In this document: piece after piece, positions 54,076 through 62,807 of the stretch
Layout: each line of letters starts with the position of its first letter
How positions within the stretch are numbered: the stretch's first letter is position 1
DNA from: Serratia ficaria
GTDB lineage: Bacteria; Pseudomonadota; Gammaproteobacteria; Enterobacterales; Enterobacteriaceae
Assembly: GCF_900187015.1 (NCBI RefSeq)
Contig: NZ_LT906479.1
Span: 1,054,001-1,118,000, forward strand
Direction of reading: 5' to 3'
DNA: 64,000 bases
Notes under the pieces: generated by a model
Told to the model about the DNA's origin: nothing
The model's database searches: none
Seen by the model: the letters and a program-made list of their open reading frames with translations, nothing else
Position numbers and translations under genes: made by a program

Positions 54076-54411
54076 ATGAAACACGCCATTAAAGTTCTGA
54101 CTCTGCCATTCCTCGGCGCAGCGATGCTGTTCAGCGCGGGAGCGATGTCCGCTCCGGCGTCGGAGGCCCACAATGCGCCGCCGTCCGCAGGGCAGGGGCC
54201 GCACCTGCCGCCTTTCCCCGGCGGGCACCCGCCTAAGCCCGGCTTCTGTCACGGCGGAGAACTGTTCTGCGCCACCTCGGCCAGCGATAATCCGGTCGAA
54301 ACCATCAACAAGCTGACGTCGGTGATCCCGGCCGGCAACGCCAAGCACTATGAGGTGCGCGTCTCTGTGGTGGCGGTGCCTGATGCGCCGCCGGCACCGC
54401 CGAAAGCTTAA
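54076..54411 (+). CDS. small exported Pro/His-rich protein
   Basis: A 111-residue protein with a signal peptide (MKHAIKVLTLPFLGAAMLFSAGAMS then A). A Pro/Gly/His-rich stretch follows (HNAPPSAGQGPHLPPFPGGHPPKPGFCHGGELFC), then a small folded-looking end (ETINKLTSVIPAGNAKHYEVRVSVVAVPD). Two cysteines lie 8 residues apart. I do not recognise the family. The start at 54076 is chosen because it begins the signal peptide. GC-rich codon use shows it belongs to the core side of the insertion boundary. Confidence 0.65.
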   Translation: MKHAIKVLTLPFLGAAMLFSAGAMSAPASEAHNAPPSAGQGPHLPPFPGGHPPKPGFCHGGELFCATSASDNPVETINKLTSVIPAGNAKHYEVRVSVVAVPDAPPAPPKA

Positions 54412-54481
54412 CGGTCTCCATCCTGCTGGCCCCGGCGCGCAATGCGCGCTAGGCTGAGATCTCCATCGCTCAGGAGGCAGG

Positions 54482-54934
54482 ATGAATTCCCCACCGCTCA
54501 CCCGTTATCTCCGGCCCGACGATCGGCTGCTGCTGTTCGACGGCGAATGCAATCTTTGCCACGGGCTGGTGAGATTTTTAGTCCGCGCCGATGCTCACCG
54601 GCGCATCCTGCTGGCTACGGTGCAGTCTGCCGAGGGCCAGGCTATCCTGCGGCGGTGCGGGCTGCCGACCGAGCGGTTCGATTCCATCCTGTATGTTGAT
54701 CAACGCGGGCACTGGCTGCGATCGGCGGCGTTTTTTCGGGCGCTGAGCCAGCTTGGCTGGCCCTGGCGGCTGTTGGCGTCGGCGCGTTTTCTGCCGACGC
54801 GTTTGGCCGATGGCGTCTATAACGCCGTCGCGCGTAATCGCTACCGGCTGTTTGGCCGCAATGACGGCACGGCCTTGCCCGGCGCTGACCAGCCGGGGCG
54901 TTATCTCGGGCGGCGCGGCGATCCGCCGGGGTGA
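54482..54934 (+). CDS. DCC-family thiol-disulfide oxidoreductase-like protein (DUF393)
   Basis: A 150-residue protein of the DCC (YuxK) family. The name-giving DGxCxxC motif is at LLLFDGECNLCHGLVRFL, followed by the usual RADAHRRILLATVQSAEGQAIL region and an aromatic SAAFFRALSQLGWPWRLL. The thioredoxin-like fold suggests redox activity, but no substrate is known. AGGAGG precedes the ATG closely. Confidence 0.9.
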   Translation: MNSPPLTRYLRPDDRLLLFDGECNLCHGLVRFLVRADAHRRILLATVQSAEGQAILRRCGLPTERFDSILYVDQRGHWLRSAAFFRALSQLGWPWRLLASARFLPTRLADGVYNAVARNRYRLFGRNDGTALPGADQPGRYLGRRGDPPG

Positions 54935-55020
54935 GCTTTACGCTTCTTTACCGTTTAATCGATTGAAATATCAGCAGTCTGCCCCCATATAATGAAACGT
55001 TCAGCCAACAAGGAGCGCGT

Positions 55021-55272
55021 ATGGGAATCAGTGAAGAAGAGCGGATCCGCCGTCTAACCCAGGAAAAAAATGCCGTGGGCAATGCGGCGAAGTGGGTGGC
55101 GATCGTGTCCGCGGTGTATTTTATTCTGATGGTATTTTACGGCCATCCGATCGGCGTGCTGACCATGTCCGGCGCCATCGCTCTCGTTGCCGGCACCACC
55201 TGGCTGAAAAAGCGGCGGAAGGTCAAATCTTACCGCATGGCGCTGGCGAAAATCGGCGACGATCAGCCCTGA
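55021..55272 (+). CDS. hypothetical two-helix membrane protein
   Basis: An 83-residue protein with a charged N-terminus (MGISEEERIRRLTQEKNAVG), two helices (WVAIVSAVYFILMVFYG and IGVLTMSGAIALVAGTTWL) and a basic C-terminal tail (KKRRKVKSYRMALAK). AAGGAG precedes the ATG. No family recognised. Its end overlaps the convergent GNAT gene by 10 bases. Confidence 0.75.
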   Translation: MGISEEERIRRLTQEKNAVGNAAKWVAIVSAVYFILMVFYGHPIGVLTMSGAIALVAGTTWLKKRRKVKSYRMALAKIGDDQP

Positions 55273-55811
55273 TAGTCGCTGCGCATCAGCGTATATACCA
55301 GGCTTGGCGCCGCGCCGGGCACGTCGTTCAGCGTATCCACCAAATGCAATCCCGCCTTCTCCAGCACGCGCCGTGAGGCCCGGTGGTTTTCCCGCACCAC
55401 GGCGGAAATTTCATCCAGCCCCAACCCCTCGAAACCAAATTTCAGCGCCGCCAACGCCATTTCAGTGGCCAACCCCATGCCCCATACCCGGGTGTCGAAG
55501 CGATAGCCCAGGTTGACGGTGCGCTGCGCGCCGAGCGGCTTCCAGGATAGTCCGCCGAAACCGATCACCCGTTCGGGCTGTTCACGCAGCGCGATCGCCC
55601 AGGAGTCGTAGCCCCGTTGCTGCCAGCGATTGGCGCGCTCGGTAAAAATGTGCCGGGCCTGCTCCGGGTCGGTCAGCGGGCCGGCCGGGTTGAAGCGTTG
55701 GGTTTGCGGATCGCCGTAAATGGCGTAGTAGCGGGCGAAATCGGCGGCGACAGGCGGGCGCATCAGCAGGCGTGCGCTGACAACGGGCTGTGACGGGATA
55801 AATGCGGGCAT
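55263..55811 (-). CDS. GNAT acetyltransferase, RimJ/RimL type
   Basis: A 182-residue N-acetyltransferase of the acetyltransf_3 group. N-terminal VVSARLLMRPPVAADFARYYAIYGDPQTQRFNP is typical. The acetyl-CoA loop region is YRFDTRVWGMGLATEMALAALKFGFE (R/Q-x-x-G-x-G/A variant), and ENHRASRRVLEKAGLHLVD is the C-terminal motif. Relatives modify ribosomal proteins or small amines; the substrate here is unknown. Confidence 0.9.
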   Translation of the reverse strand: MPAFIPSQPVVSARLLMRPPVAADFARYYAIYGDPQTQRFNPAGPLTDPEQARHIFTERANRWQQRGYDSWAIALREQPERVIGFGGLSWKPLGAQRTVNLGYRFDTRVWGMGLATEMALAALKFGFEGLGLDEISAVVRENHRASRRVLEKAGLHLVDTLNDVPGAAPSLVYTLMRSDYQG

Positions 55812-55900
55812 GGTTTTCCCTGACTGGATGAATGGACAGGGTTAACTGTAGACCAGACAGGCGGGGCGGGAAACCCCTCCCCGAGAGGAGGGGAGGATCG

Positions 55901-56644
55901 TCAGATAAACGAATCGTCGTCGTCGCTGTAGTCGTCGGCGAAATCAGAGTCGTCGTTCTGATAGTCCGCGTTCTGGAAGCCGTTATCCTGGTTCAGGAAG
56001 CTGCCGTCGCCGTTGTTGAAGGTGTCGAGATTGTTGGAAGCGTCGAAATTACGCATCGCGCTGTCGTCCACCGGCGCCGGCGTTTCGTCGATGATGTTAA
56101 CGATCTCCTGCGGCTGCGAATGGCGGAACATGCCGGTCAGCATGTCGGCCAATACCACCCCGCCGGCCACCCCGGCTGCGGTTTGCAACGCGCCGCCGAG
56201 GAAGCCGCCGGCGCGCGAGGGCGCCGCCTGCTGCGGCTGGGCGTATGCCGGCTGCTGCTGCGGCGCATAACCCCCCTGCGGTTGGCCGTTCCACGCCGCG
56301 TTGTTTTGTTGCTGCGCCTGAAGTTGCTCGCGCGGGCTTGGCGCACTGCGGCTGCCGCCACCGAACAGGCCGGCCAGGAAACCGCCGCTGCTCTGTTGGC
56401 CATGGCCGTTTTGCTGCAGCTGGGCAATCTGAGCCTCCAGATCCTTAACCCGCTGATCCAGCTGCTTCAACGCCGCTTCCTGAATGATCATCGCCTGCGC
56501 CATATAGTAAGGGGCGGAGGGCTGCTCGCGGATGTGCTGGTTGATTTGCTGCTCTGCCTGGAGATCCCTCGGGCCCGTCTTGGTCTCGGCTTCTTTCAGG
56601 CGGCCAAACAGACCATCAATAAGACGTTGTTCTTCGGATTGCAT
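55901..56644 (-). CDS. DUF2076 domain-containing protein
   Basis: A 247-residue protein. Residues 1-75 form a helical DUF2076 start (MQSEEQRLIDGLFGRLKEAETKTGPRD, APYYMAQAMIIQEAALKQLDQRVKDLEAQIAQLQ, a coiled coil). A Gly/Gln-rich low-complexity linker follows, then one hydrophobic segment (GGFLGGALQTAAGVAGGVVLADML) and a strongly acidic, Asp/Asn-rich tail ending DYSDDDDSFI. Function unknown. The start at 56644 matches the family. A hairpin at 55874-55893 just downstream may act as terminator. Confidence 0.85.
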   Translation of the reverse strand: MQSEEQRLIDGLFGRLKEAETKTGPRDLQAEQQINQHIREQPSAPYYMAQAMIIQEAALKQLDQRVKDLEAQIAQLQQNGHGQQSSGGFLAGLFGGGSRSAPSPREQLQAQQQNNAAWNGQPQGGYAPQQQPAYAQPQQAAPSRAGGFLGGALQTAAGVAGGVVLADMLTGMFRHSQPQEIVNIIDETPAPVDDSAMRNFDASNNLDTFNNGDGSFLNQDNGFQNADYQNDDSDFADDYSDDDDSFI

Positions 56645-56752
56645 AGGATTACCTCTAGGAGATGAATATTGGTACTGGATGATAACTATCATCGGCAGCG
56701 ATCACCCTAGCGCGTTTATATGAACCAATAAATAAATGCTGGGTAAACCTGT

Positions 56753-57556
56753 CTATGAATTTGTTACCAATTGCGGCAAAGGGATCAGCATCACCAGCTT
56801 CAGGCTGGGGTTTTCCGCCGGGTGGAAGGTCAGCTGGCGATAGCGCAGCGGCCCCTGCTGAGGGTGCTCGAACGCCCGCTCGCCGCCCTCGCGCGCCAGC
56901 ACGTCGTGCTGTTTCCACCAGCGATTGAAGGCCTCGCTGTTGTGGGTCATATTGCGCACCAGGGCGCGCATCTCCTCGGTATTCTGATGATGGCTGGTTT
57001 CGGCGCGGAACTCGGCCACGATCCGCCGCGCGCGATCTTCCCAGTCGCGGACCAGGGTTTTCGCCAGCGGGTGAAAGAACATGAAGTGCAACAGGTTGGG
57101 CGTGTTGGCCTGGCCCAGCCAGCCGCTGAACAAGGCTTCCGCCTGCGGGTTCCAGGCGACGATATTCCAGGTCGGGTCCAGCAGGTAACAGGGCACCGTC
57201 ATCTGGTGCACGCTTTGCAGCACCGCGCTGTCGGCCGTCTCCTGATGTTGTTCCTGCTCCGGGTCGGCCACCCGCGCCAGGGTGAACAGGTAGTGCCGCT
57301 CAGCGTGCCCGAGACGCAGCGCCTTGGCGATGCGCGCCAGGGTGAAGGGAGAGATGGACACCTCGCGGCCCTGTTCTATCCAGGTATACCAGGTGGCGCT
57401 GATGCCGCTGATTTGCGCCAGTTCTTCGCGGCGCAGGCCGCTGGTGCGGCGACGCGGGGCGCTGGGCAGCCCCAGCATCTCCGGCGTGATGCGTTCGCGG
57501 TGCGCGCGCAGGAACGCGCCGAGGGCTTTTGGCCCGGATAAGGCTTCGGATTGCAT
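56753..57556 (-). CDS. HTH regulator with MmyB-like ligand-binding domain
   Basis: A 267-residue regulator: an N-terminal XRE-type HTH (LGAFLRAHRERITPEMLGLPSAPRRRTSGLRREELAQISGISATWYTWIEQGREVSISPFTLARIAKALRL) and a C-terminal MmyB-type PAS-like ligand domain (PCYLLDPTWNIVAWNPQAEALFSGW). This class is common in actinobacteria and also occurs in proteobacteria next to its target. The start at 57556 is chosen from the family; the upstream extension is not plausible. It is divergent from a methyltransferase gene across 117 bases that hold a direct repeat. Confidence 0.9.
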   Translation of the reverse strand: MQSEALSGPKALGAFLRAHRERITPEMLGLPSAPRRRTSGLRREELAQISGISATWYTWIEQGREVSISPFTLARIAKALRLGHAERHYLFTLARVADPEQEQHQETADSAVLQSVHQMTVPCYLLDPTWNIVAWNPQAEALFSGWLGQANTPNLLHFMFFHPLAKTLVRDWEDRARRIVAEFRAETSHHQNTEEMRALVRNMTHNSEAFNRWWKQHDVLAREGGERAFEHPQQGPLRYRQLTFHPAENPSLKLVMLIPLPQLVTNS

Positions 57557-57562
57557 AGCGTG

Positions 57563-57604
57563 GTACCTGTAGATACTAGGATAACTGCTTATATTGTACC
57601 CGTA
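57563..57604. promoter_or_regulatory. candidate operator: GTACC(T/C)GTA direct repeats
   Basis: GTACCTGTA (57563-57571) and GTACCCGTA (57596-57604) match at 8 of 9 positions and are 33 bases apart, close to three helical turns. They lie between the divergent HTH and methyltransferase genes. Confidence 0.4.
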
Positions 57605-57673
57605 TATTACCCTGATTATAGTAGCTGAATGCCAGCCGGCACAGGCGCAAGCCCGACAATAACAGGAGCAAAC

Positions 57674-58444
57674 ATGAGCATCAGCCACAGCCATAAAAAT
57701 GCGGTAGACCGTCAGTTTGGCGAACAAGCCAACGCTTATTTAACCAGCGCGGTACATGCGCAGGGGCAGGATCTGCAGCGCCTGGCGCGCCTGCTGGAGC
57801 CGCATGCCGAAGCCCGGCTGCTCGATCTGGGCTGCGGCGCCGGGCACGCCAGCTTCACGGCGGCGGCCAGGGTCGCGCAGGTGATGGCCTACGATTTGTC
57901 GGCGCAGATGCTGGCGGTGGTCGGCCAGGCGGCGGCGGACAAAGGCCTGGCCAATATTCAGCTGCAGCAGGGCGTGGCGGAGGCGTTGCCGTTCGAAGAC
58001 GCCAGCTTCGAGGTGGTGATCAGCCGTTATTCCGCTCACCACTGGCACGATGTGGGCCGGGCGCTGCGCGAAGTCAAACGGGTGCTGAAGCCGGGCGGCA
58101 AAGCGATCTTTATGGACGTGGTGTCGCCCGGGCATCCGCTGCTGGATATTTACCTGCAGACCGTCGAAGTGCTGCGCGATACCTCGCACGTACGCAATTA
58201 CGCCCCCGGCGAATGGCTGGCGCTGCTGACCGAGGCCGGGCTGGTGGTGCGGGAGGTGACTTCCGATCGGCTGTATCTGGAGTTCAGCAGTTGGGTGGCG
58301 CGCATGCGCACCCCGGAGCATTTCGTTACGGCGATCCGCGCGCTGCAGCAGGCGGCGTCCGACGAAGTAGCCGGGCATTTCGCCATCCAGCCGGACGGAT
58401 CTTTTACCAGCGACATCATGATGTTTGAAGCGGTGAAGGGCTAA
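57674..58444 (+). CDS. class I SAM-dependent methyltransferase (UbiE-like)
   Basis: A 256-residue methyltransferase_11-type enzyme. The SAM motif is LLDLGCGAGHASFTAAA, the acidic second motif MAYDLSAQM, and the post-I region VISRYSAHHWHDVGRALREVKRVLKPGGKAIFMDV. The C-terminal third is a small helical cap. Substrate unknown. Start at 57674 has an AGGAG site. It is divergent from the MmyB-like regulator, its probable controller, and convergent with aqpZ. Confidence 0.9.
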   Translation: MSISHSHKNAVDRQFGEQANAYLTSAVHAQGQDLQRLARLLEPHAEARLLDLGCGAGHASFTAAARVAQVMAYDLSAQMLAVVGQAAADKGLANIQLQQGVAEALPFEDASFEVVISRYSAHHWHDVGRALREVKRVLKPGGKAIFMDVVSPGHPLLDIYLQTVEVLRDTSHVRNYAPGEWLALLTEAGLVVREVTSDRLYLEFSSWVARMRTPEHFVTAIRALQQAASDEVAGHFAIQPDGSFTSDIMMFEAVKG

Positions 58445-58479
58445 AAAACAGCAGGGCAGCCGATAAGGGCTGCCCTGCT
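58443..58479 (-). terminator. intrinsic terminator of aqpZ
   Basis: A perfect 12-bp stem AGCAGGGCAGCC / GGCTGCCCTGCT with a 6-base loop. Read on the minus strand it ends in six T (GTTTTTTAG), so it serves aqpZ. Confidence 0.85.
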
Positions 58480-58502
58480 AAAGGTGATCGAATACCCCTG
58501 AA

Positions 58503-59198
58503 TTACTTTTTGTCTTCCAGCAGGCAGCGATAAATCAGGCCGCCGATAACGCCGCCGACCAACGGCACCAGCCAGAACACCCACAGCTGTTGCAATGCCC
58601 AGGTGCCCTGGAAGATCGCCACGCCGGTGCTGCGCGCCGGGTTAACTGAAGTATTGGTAACCGGAATACTGATCAGGTGAATCAGCGTCAGCGTCAGGCC
58701 GATGGCCAATGGCGCGAATCCCGCCGGCGCGCGCTTATCGGTAACGCCGTGAATAACGATCAGGAAGAATGCGGTCAGCACCAATTCAATAACGATTGCG
58801 GATTGCAGCGAATATCCGCCCGGCGAATGTTCGCCGTAACCATTGGAAGCAAAGCCGCCGCCGGTGACATCAAATCCTGCTTTACCGCTGGCGATCAAAT
58901 ACAGCACCGCGGCGGCGGCAATACCGCCAATCACCTGCGCAATAACGTAAGGAATAACGTCTTTAGCCGCGAAACGGCCGCCGGCGAATAACCCCACGGT
59001 AATTGCCGGGTTAAAGTGCCCGCCAGAAATATGGCCAACGGCATAGGCCATGGTAACCACGGTAAGGCCGAAAGCGAGCGCTACACCGAGAAAACCAATA
59101 CCCAGTTGTGGAAATGCCGCGGCTAATACAGCGCTGCCGCAACCACCGAACACCAACCAAAATGTACCAAAAAATTCAGCAAAAAGTCGCTTTGACAT
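58503..59198 (-). CDS. aqpZ: aquaporin Z
   Basis: A 231-residue water channel with six membrane helices, two NPA half-helices ([10 protein letters not shown] and [10 protein letters not shown]) and selectivity-filter residues expected for water: Phe in the first helix region, His in [12 protein letters not shown] and Arg after the second NPA. The length is the same as E. coli AqpZ. The start at 59198 gives [16 protein letters not shown]. Expected role: rapid osmotic water movement. Confidence 0.97.
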   Translation of the reverse strand: MSKRLFAEFFGTFWLVFGGCGSAVLAAAFPQLGIGFLGVALAFGLTVVTMAYAVGHISGGHFNPAITVGLFAGGRFAAKDVIPYVIAQVIGGIAAAAVLYLIASGKAGFDVTGGGFASNGYGEHSPGGYSLQSAIVIELVLTAFFLIVIHGVTDKRAPAGFAPLAIGLTLTLIHLISIPVTNTSVNPARSTGVAIFQGTWALQQLWVFWLVPLVGGVIGGLIYRCLLEDKK

Positions 59199-59643
59199 AG
59201 ATTCCATCCCACGGAAAATACTAACGGGCGTTAGCACTAAAAACTATAGAACCCTTTTTCAATTAATGCAGGTTTCTATAGAATTTTCTTAATGCACCTT
59301 GAATAACGGTCGGTATTAAATCCTCAACGATTTATTTTGTCTATGCGAAAACCACTGATTTTCGCTTTGCTGGCGCGCGATTGCCGCTTTTTTTGTCTTT
59401 CATATAAGAATTTACCCTAAGCCAGAGAAGGCGATGTATTGGTGCCGATCGTCGCGGCTATTCACAATAATTTTCCATTCGTTTTCCCCATTCAATTTAT
59501 TGCGGTTAATTGCTCATTCCGATTTGCCAGCGCGGATAATGCTGCTCACGCCGCCGGCGGGGGCGCCGCTGTCATCAAAATGTCATGCTAGATTAATACC
59601 TTGGCAAGTTACTTATTTCTCCTTCACCGCTTAAGCAGGAACC
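59199..59643. other. intergenic region between divergent aqpZ and the phytase-like gene
   Basis: No gene seen in 445 bases. It holds a hairpin GCGAAAA/TTTTCGC (59345-59365), a run of seven T at 59388-59394 after a GC-rich stretch (possible terminator of a small transcript), and the Pho box at 59569-59587 close to the phytase-like start. Confidence 0.45.
59569..59587 (+). promoter_or_regulatory. PhoB (Pho) box
   Basis: CTGTCAT-CAAA-ATGTCAT fits the Pho box pattern of two 7-bp CTGTCAT-like units 11 bases apart, with 13 of 14 unit positions matching. An A/T-rich TAGATTAATA that can serve as -10 follows within a few bases, and the phytase-like ATG is 57 bases downstream. Confidence 0.7.
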
Positions 59644-61005
59644 ATGAAAATAAAATTGTCCTCGCTGCTCATCGCCGCGCTGTTTCCCGTGTTTTCCCAT
59701 GCCGCAGACATCGCGGTGGCGCGCTACGTCGTCAGCTTTCCCGGCGGCGAGCGCGTCAGTTATCAGGGTGAGTTCGCCAAAAATTTCCCGCAGGGATTGC
59801 CGGTGGGGATCGGCTCCGGCCTGGTGTTCAACGGCAGGCAGGGGGGAGATTTGCTGCTGACGACGTTAACCGATCGCGGCCCCAACGCCGATGCGCCGAA
59901 GGTGGGTGAGCGGGAAGCGAAAATTTTCGCCAACCCGCAGTTTGTCCCGTTGCTGATGGATATCCGCATCGGCGGCGGCAAAGCCACCGCAGGCAACCCG
60001 CGCCCGCTGCATGATGAGCGGGGGCCGATCGGCGGGCTGCCGTTGCCGGCGGAGCTGATCGGCAGCACCAATGAAGTGGCGCTGAGCGATGCGTTGCAAA
60101 GGTTGCCGAGCGACCGCCGCGGCCTGGATACCGAGGGGATTGTCGGCGACGGCCAGGGCGGTTACTGGCTGTGCGATGAATATGGCCCCTTCCTGATCCA
60201 TATCGACGGCAAGGGCAAGATCCTCGCCAAATATGGCCCGACGGCGCAGCCGGGCGAGCAGGCGGTGGCCGGCGGCCTGCCGAACATCATCAAATGGCGC
60301 CAGCCGAACCGCGGCTTTGAAGGGCTAACCCGCCTGCCGGACGGCCGCATTCTGGCGGCGGTGCAGAGCACGCTGGACGTCGACGGCAAAAGCAAGAACA
60401 AGGCGCAGTTCACCCGGCTGGTCAGTTTCGATCCGGCCAGCGGCAAGACCGCCATGTACGGTTACCCGATCGATGTCGACAGCTACAAGAAAGCCAAGGA
60501 CGCCAAGATTGGCGACATCGTCGCGCTGGATAATCAGCGTATTTTATTGATCGAGCAGGGCACGAATAAAGACCGGCAGATGATCAACAAGATCTACCTG
60601 GTCGATCTCGCTCAGGCCAGCGACCTGAGCAAATTCGACGGCCAGGGCAAGGCGCTGGAGTTCGATGATGCGAAAGATCTGGCCAGGCGCGGCGTGAAGC
60701 TGGCGCAAAAACGGCAAGTGGCCGATCTGCGCAAACTGGGCTGGCGCCAGGAGAAGGTGGAAGGGCTGGCGTTAATCGACGATCGCACGCTGGCGGTGAT
60801 CAACGACAATGATTTCGGCCTGCAGGCCAGGCTGATTGATCCGCAGCCGCAGGGCAAGAAAATCGGTGATTACCAGTTGGGCGAGCAGGGCCAGCTGCGG
60901 CTGGAGGGCGAAAAGGTGCCGAGCCGCATCGAACTGCGGCCGCTGGAGCAGCCGGAATCGCTGAGCGAACTCTGGGTGCTGACGCTGCCCCAGGCGCTGA
61001 AGTAA
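59644..61005 (+). CDS. exported phytase-like / esterase-like protein
   Basis: A 453-residue protein with a signal peptide (LLIAALFPVFSHA). The remainder fits the esterase-like-activity-of-phytase family beta-propeller: PVGIGSGLVFNGRQGGDLLLTTLTDRGPNADAP, DTEGIVGDGQGGYWLCDEYGPFLIHIDGKGKILAKYGPTAQPG, NRGFEGLTRLPDGRILAAVQS, EKVEGLALIDDRTLAVINDNDFG. A periplasmic phosphoesterase role is likely. A Pho box in front of the gene supports expression under phosphate limitation. Convergent with ltrA; a GC hairpin without a T-run sits between them. Confidence 0.85.
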   Translation: MKIKLSSLLIAALFPVFSHAADIAVARYVVSFPGGERVSYQGEFAKNFPQGLPVGIGSGLVFNGRQGGDLLLTTLTDRGPNADAPKVGEREAKIFANPQFVPLLMDIRIGGGKATAGNPRPLHDERGPIGGLPLPAELIGSTNEVALSDALQRLPSDRRGLDTEGIVGDGQGGYWLCDEYGPFLIHIDGKGKILAKYGPTAQPGEQAVAGGLPNIIKWRQPNRGFEGLTRLPDGRILAAVQSTLDVDGKSKNKAQFTRLVSFDPASGKTAMYGYPIDVDSYKKAKDAKIGDIVALDNQRILLIEQGTNKDRQMINKIYLVDLAQASDLSKFDGQGKALEFDDAKDLARRGVKLAQKRQVADLRKLGWRQEKVEGLALIDDRTLAVINDNDFGLQARLIDPQPQGKKIGDYQLGEQGQLRLEGEKVPSRIELRPLEQPESLSELWVLTLPQALK

Positions 61006-61036
61006 CCTGATGGCGGGGGCAATGCCCCCGTCAAGC

Positions 61037-62212
61037 TCAGGCACCGCCCCCGGCGCGCGGCGTTCTGCCGCGCGAAACGCTCTCCCACACCGCGACCCCC
61101 ACCATGATCAAGGTGGTGAGGCCGTTGACCATCAGCAGATCGGTGAGATAGGCGGCCGGTGCCAGCAGCGCCAGCGCGATCAACCCTACCAGGTGCGACA
61201 GCGGGAAGCGGCGGTACACCAGCCGTTTATACAACGCATTGGCCAGCAGATAGATGGCCGGGCCGAGGATCAGCACCGCCGCCGTGGCGTTTTGCACCCT
61301 GCCGTCTGGATGGGCGATCACCAGTTCGTTGGCCACCGCGCAGACGATAATCGCCCCGACCAGGGCCACGTGCACATAGTGGAAATAGGCGCCCAGCTGG
61401 CCGGGGTTTTCCGCCTGGCTGATGGCGTGGCTGCCGGCCTTGCTGCTGGTGTCGAAATACACCCACCACATCGCCAGGCTGCCGATAAAGGCCACCAGCG
61501 ACGCGATCAGCGTCGGCGCGCTCCAGGCGTCCATTTCGCTCAGGGTGGAGCCGGTGATCAGAATGGTTTCCCCCAGCGCGACGATCACGAACAGCTGGCA
61601 GCGTTCCGCCAGATGGTGACCCTCGATGGTCCATTCGCTGCCGCTGTCGGAGCGGCCCAGCACCGGCAGGCGGAAGCCGAACATCGGTGAAACGTATTCG
61701 CACAGTACGGCGATCGCCCACAGCAGCAGGCGGGCATGGCCTTCCGCCAGCCCGCCGCCGATCCAGAATACCGCGGCGATGCACAGCCAGCCGAGAATGC
61801 GCCGAAAGTTTTGCTTCAGCGGATGGCCGTGTTCCAGCAGCGCCAGCACCACCGCCGAGCGCCCGACCTGGATCGCCACGTAAAACAGGGCGAAAATCAG
61901 CCCGCGCTCGCCAAACGCCTGCGGCAGCGCCGAGGCGGCGAACAGCCCCAGCAGCATGATGGCGAACAGCAACAGGCGGATCTGGCGGGTATCCGGATTA
62001 AACCAGTTGGTGACCCAGGCGGTATATTGCCAGGCCAGCCAGACGGCGAACCACAACAGCAGCGTCTCCAGCGCGCCGGTGGGCGTCAGGTGATGCAGCA
62101 AATAGTGGGAAAGCTGGGTAACGGCAAAAACGTAGATCAGGTCGAAGAGCAGTTCCGAGAACGAAACCGAGGCGCCACGACCATCGCGCACACGCAGTAA
62201 GGCTTGCGACAT
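61037..62212 (-). CDS. ltrA: low temperature requirement protein A (LtrA) family membrane protein
   Basis: A 391-residue polytopic membrane protein with about ten helices. The LtrA signature FSELLFDLIYVFAVTQLSHYLL opens the protein, and later segments FWIGGGLAEG, EWTIEGHHLAERCQLFVIVALGETILITGSTL and GSLAMWWVYFDTSSKAG are typical. In Listeria, ltrA mutants grow poorly in the cold; the molecular activity is unknown. The gene is monocistronic. Confidence 0.92.
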   Translation of the reverse strand: MSQALLRVRDGRGASVSFSELLFDLIYVFAVTQLSHYLLHHLTPTGALETLLLWFAVWLAWQYTAWVTNWFNPDTRQIRLLLFAIMLLGLFAASALPQAFGERGLIFALFYVAIQVGRSAVVLALLEHGHPLKQNFRRILGWLCIAAVFWIGGGLAEGHARLLLWAIAVLCEYVSPMFGFRLPVLGRSDSGSEWTIEGHHLAERCQLFVIVALGETILITGSTLSEMDAWSAPTLIASLVAFIGSLAMWWVYFDTSSKAGSHAISQAENPGQLGAYFHYVHVALVGAIIVCAVANELVIAHPDGRVQNATAAVLILGPAIYLLANALYKRLVYRRFPLSHLVGLIALALLAPAAYLTDLLMVNGLTTLIMVGVAVWESVSRGRTPRAGGGA

Positions 62213-62522
62213 AAGCGTTCTTCCTGAAGTGATAAGTCACAGAAACAGCGTAGCTCAGCGGCGCGCGGCGGGTAAAAAATCTTAAAATCGCGTCAGGTTC
62301 GCGCTTTGCGCCAAACCGTCTTTAATTCTTCATAAATTAGGGGTAAGGTTTCAATCATACGGCGCCCCCGGCATTAATTAAGACACACCCGCACGCACTT
62401 CCTCCTTATTTTCCTCACAATGATTGATGTTCTTTACGTTGCATGACGTCCGTTTTCATTAATTAGCTGATAATTAACATCACTGACCACGAGCTAATAA
62501 ACAAAAACATCTGGAGTCAATC
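62213..62522. other. intergenic region upstream of the DUF1471 gene
   Basis: No gene seen in 310 bases. The half near the DUF1471 gene is AT-rich (for example ATTAATTAGCTGATAATTAAC near 62458-62480) and should contain its promoter. The divergent ltrA promoter lies near 62225-62300. Confidence 0.4.
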
Positions 62523-62807
62523 ATGAAACTATTACCCAGCATCGCAGCAGTCCTGATTGCCGCCGCTTCGTTTTCCACCTTCGCCGCGCCGCTGTCGTCG
62601 GTAAAGCAGGTCAACAGCGAGCAGGCCAGCAATCTGCAAAGCATCGGCGTGGTGTCGATCTCCGGCGTCAGCGGTTCACCGGCTGACGCGATCCACGCGC
62701 TGAAAGAAAAAGCGGCGGCGGACGGCGCCAGCCATTACCGTATTATCGGTCTGGACACCCCCGGGGATTCCAGCAACTGGCGCGGCAATGCGGAAATTTA
62801 TCGTTAA
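62523..62807 (+). CDS. DUF1471 (YdgH/BhsA/McbA-type) exported protein
   Basis: A 94-residue periplasmic protein. The signal peptide ends at FSTFA. The DUF1471 domain contains the usual LQSIGVVSISGVSGSPADAIHALKEKAAADGASHYRIIGL and ends NWRGNAEIYR. Members (BhsA, McbA, YhcN) respond to acid, peroxide, metals or biofilm conditions. A TGGAG site precedes the ATG. The gene has its own AT-rich promoter region. Confidence 0.93.
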   Translation: MKLLPSIAAVLIAAASFSTFAAPLSSVKQVNSEQASNLQSIGVVSISGVSGSPADAIHALKEKAAADGASHYRIIGLDTPGDSSNWRGNAEIYR

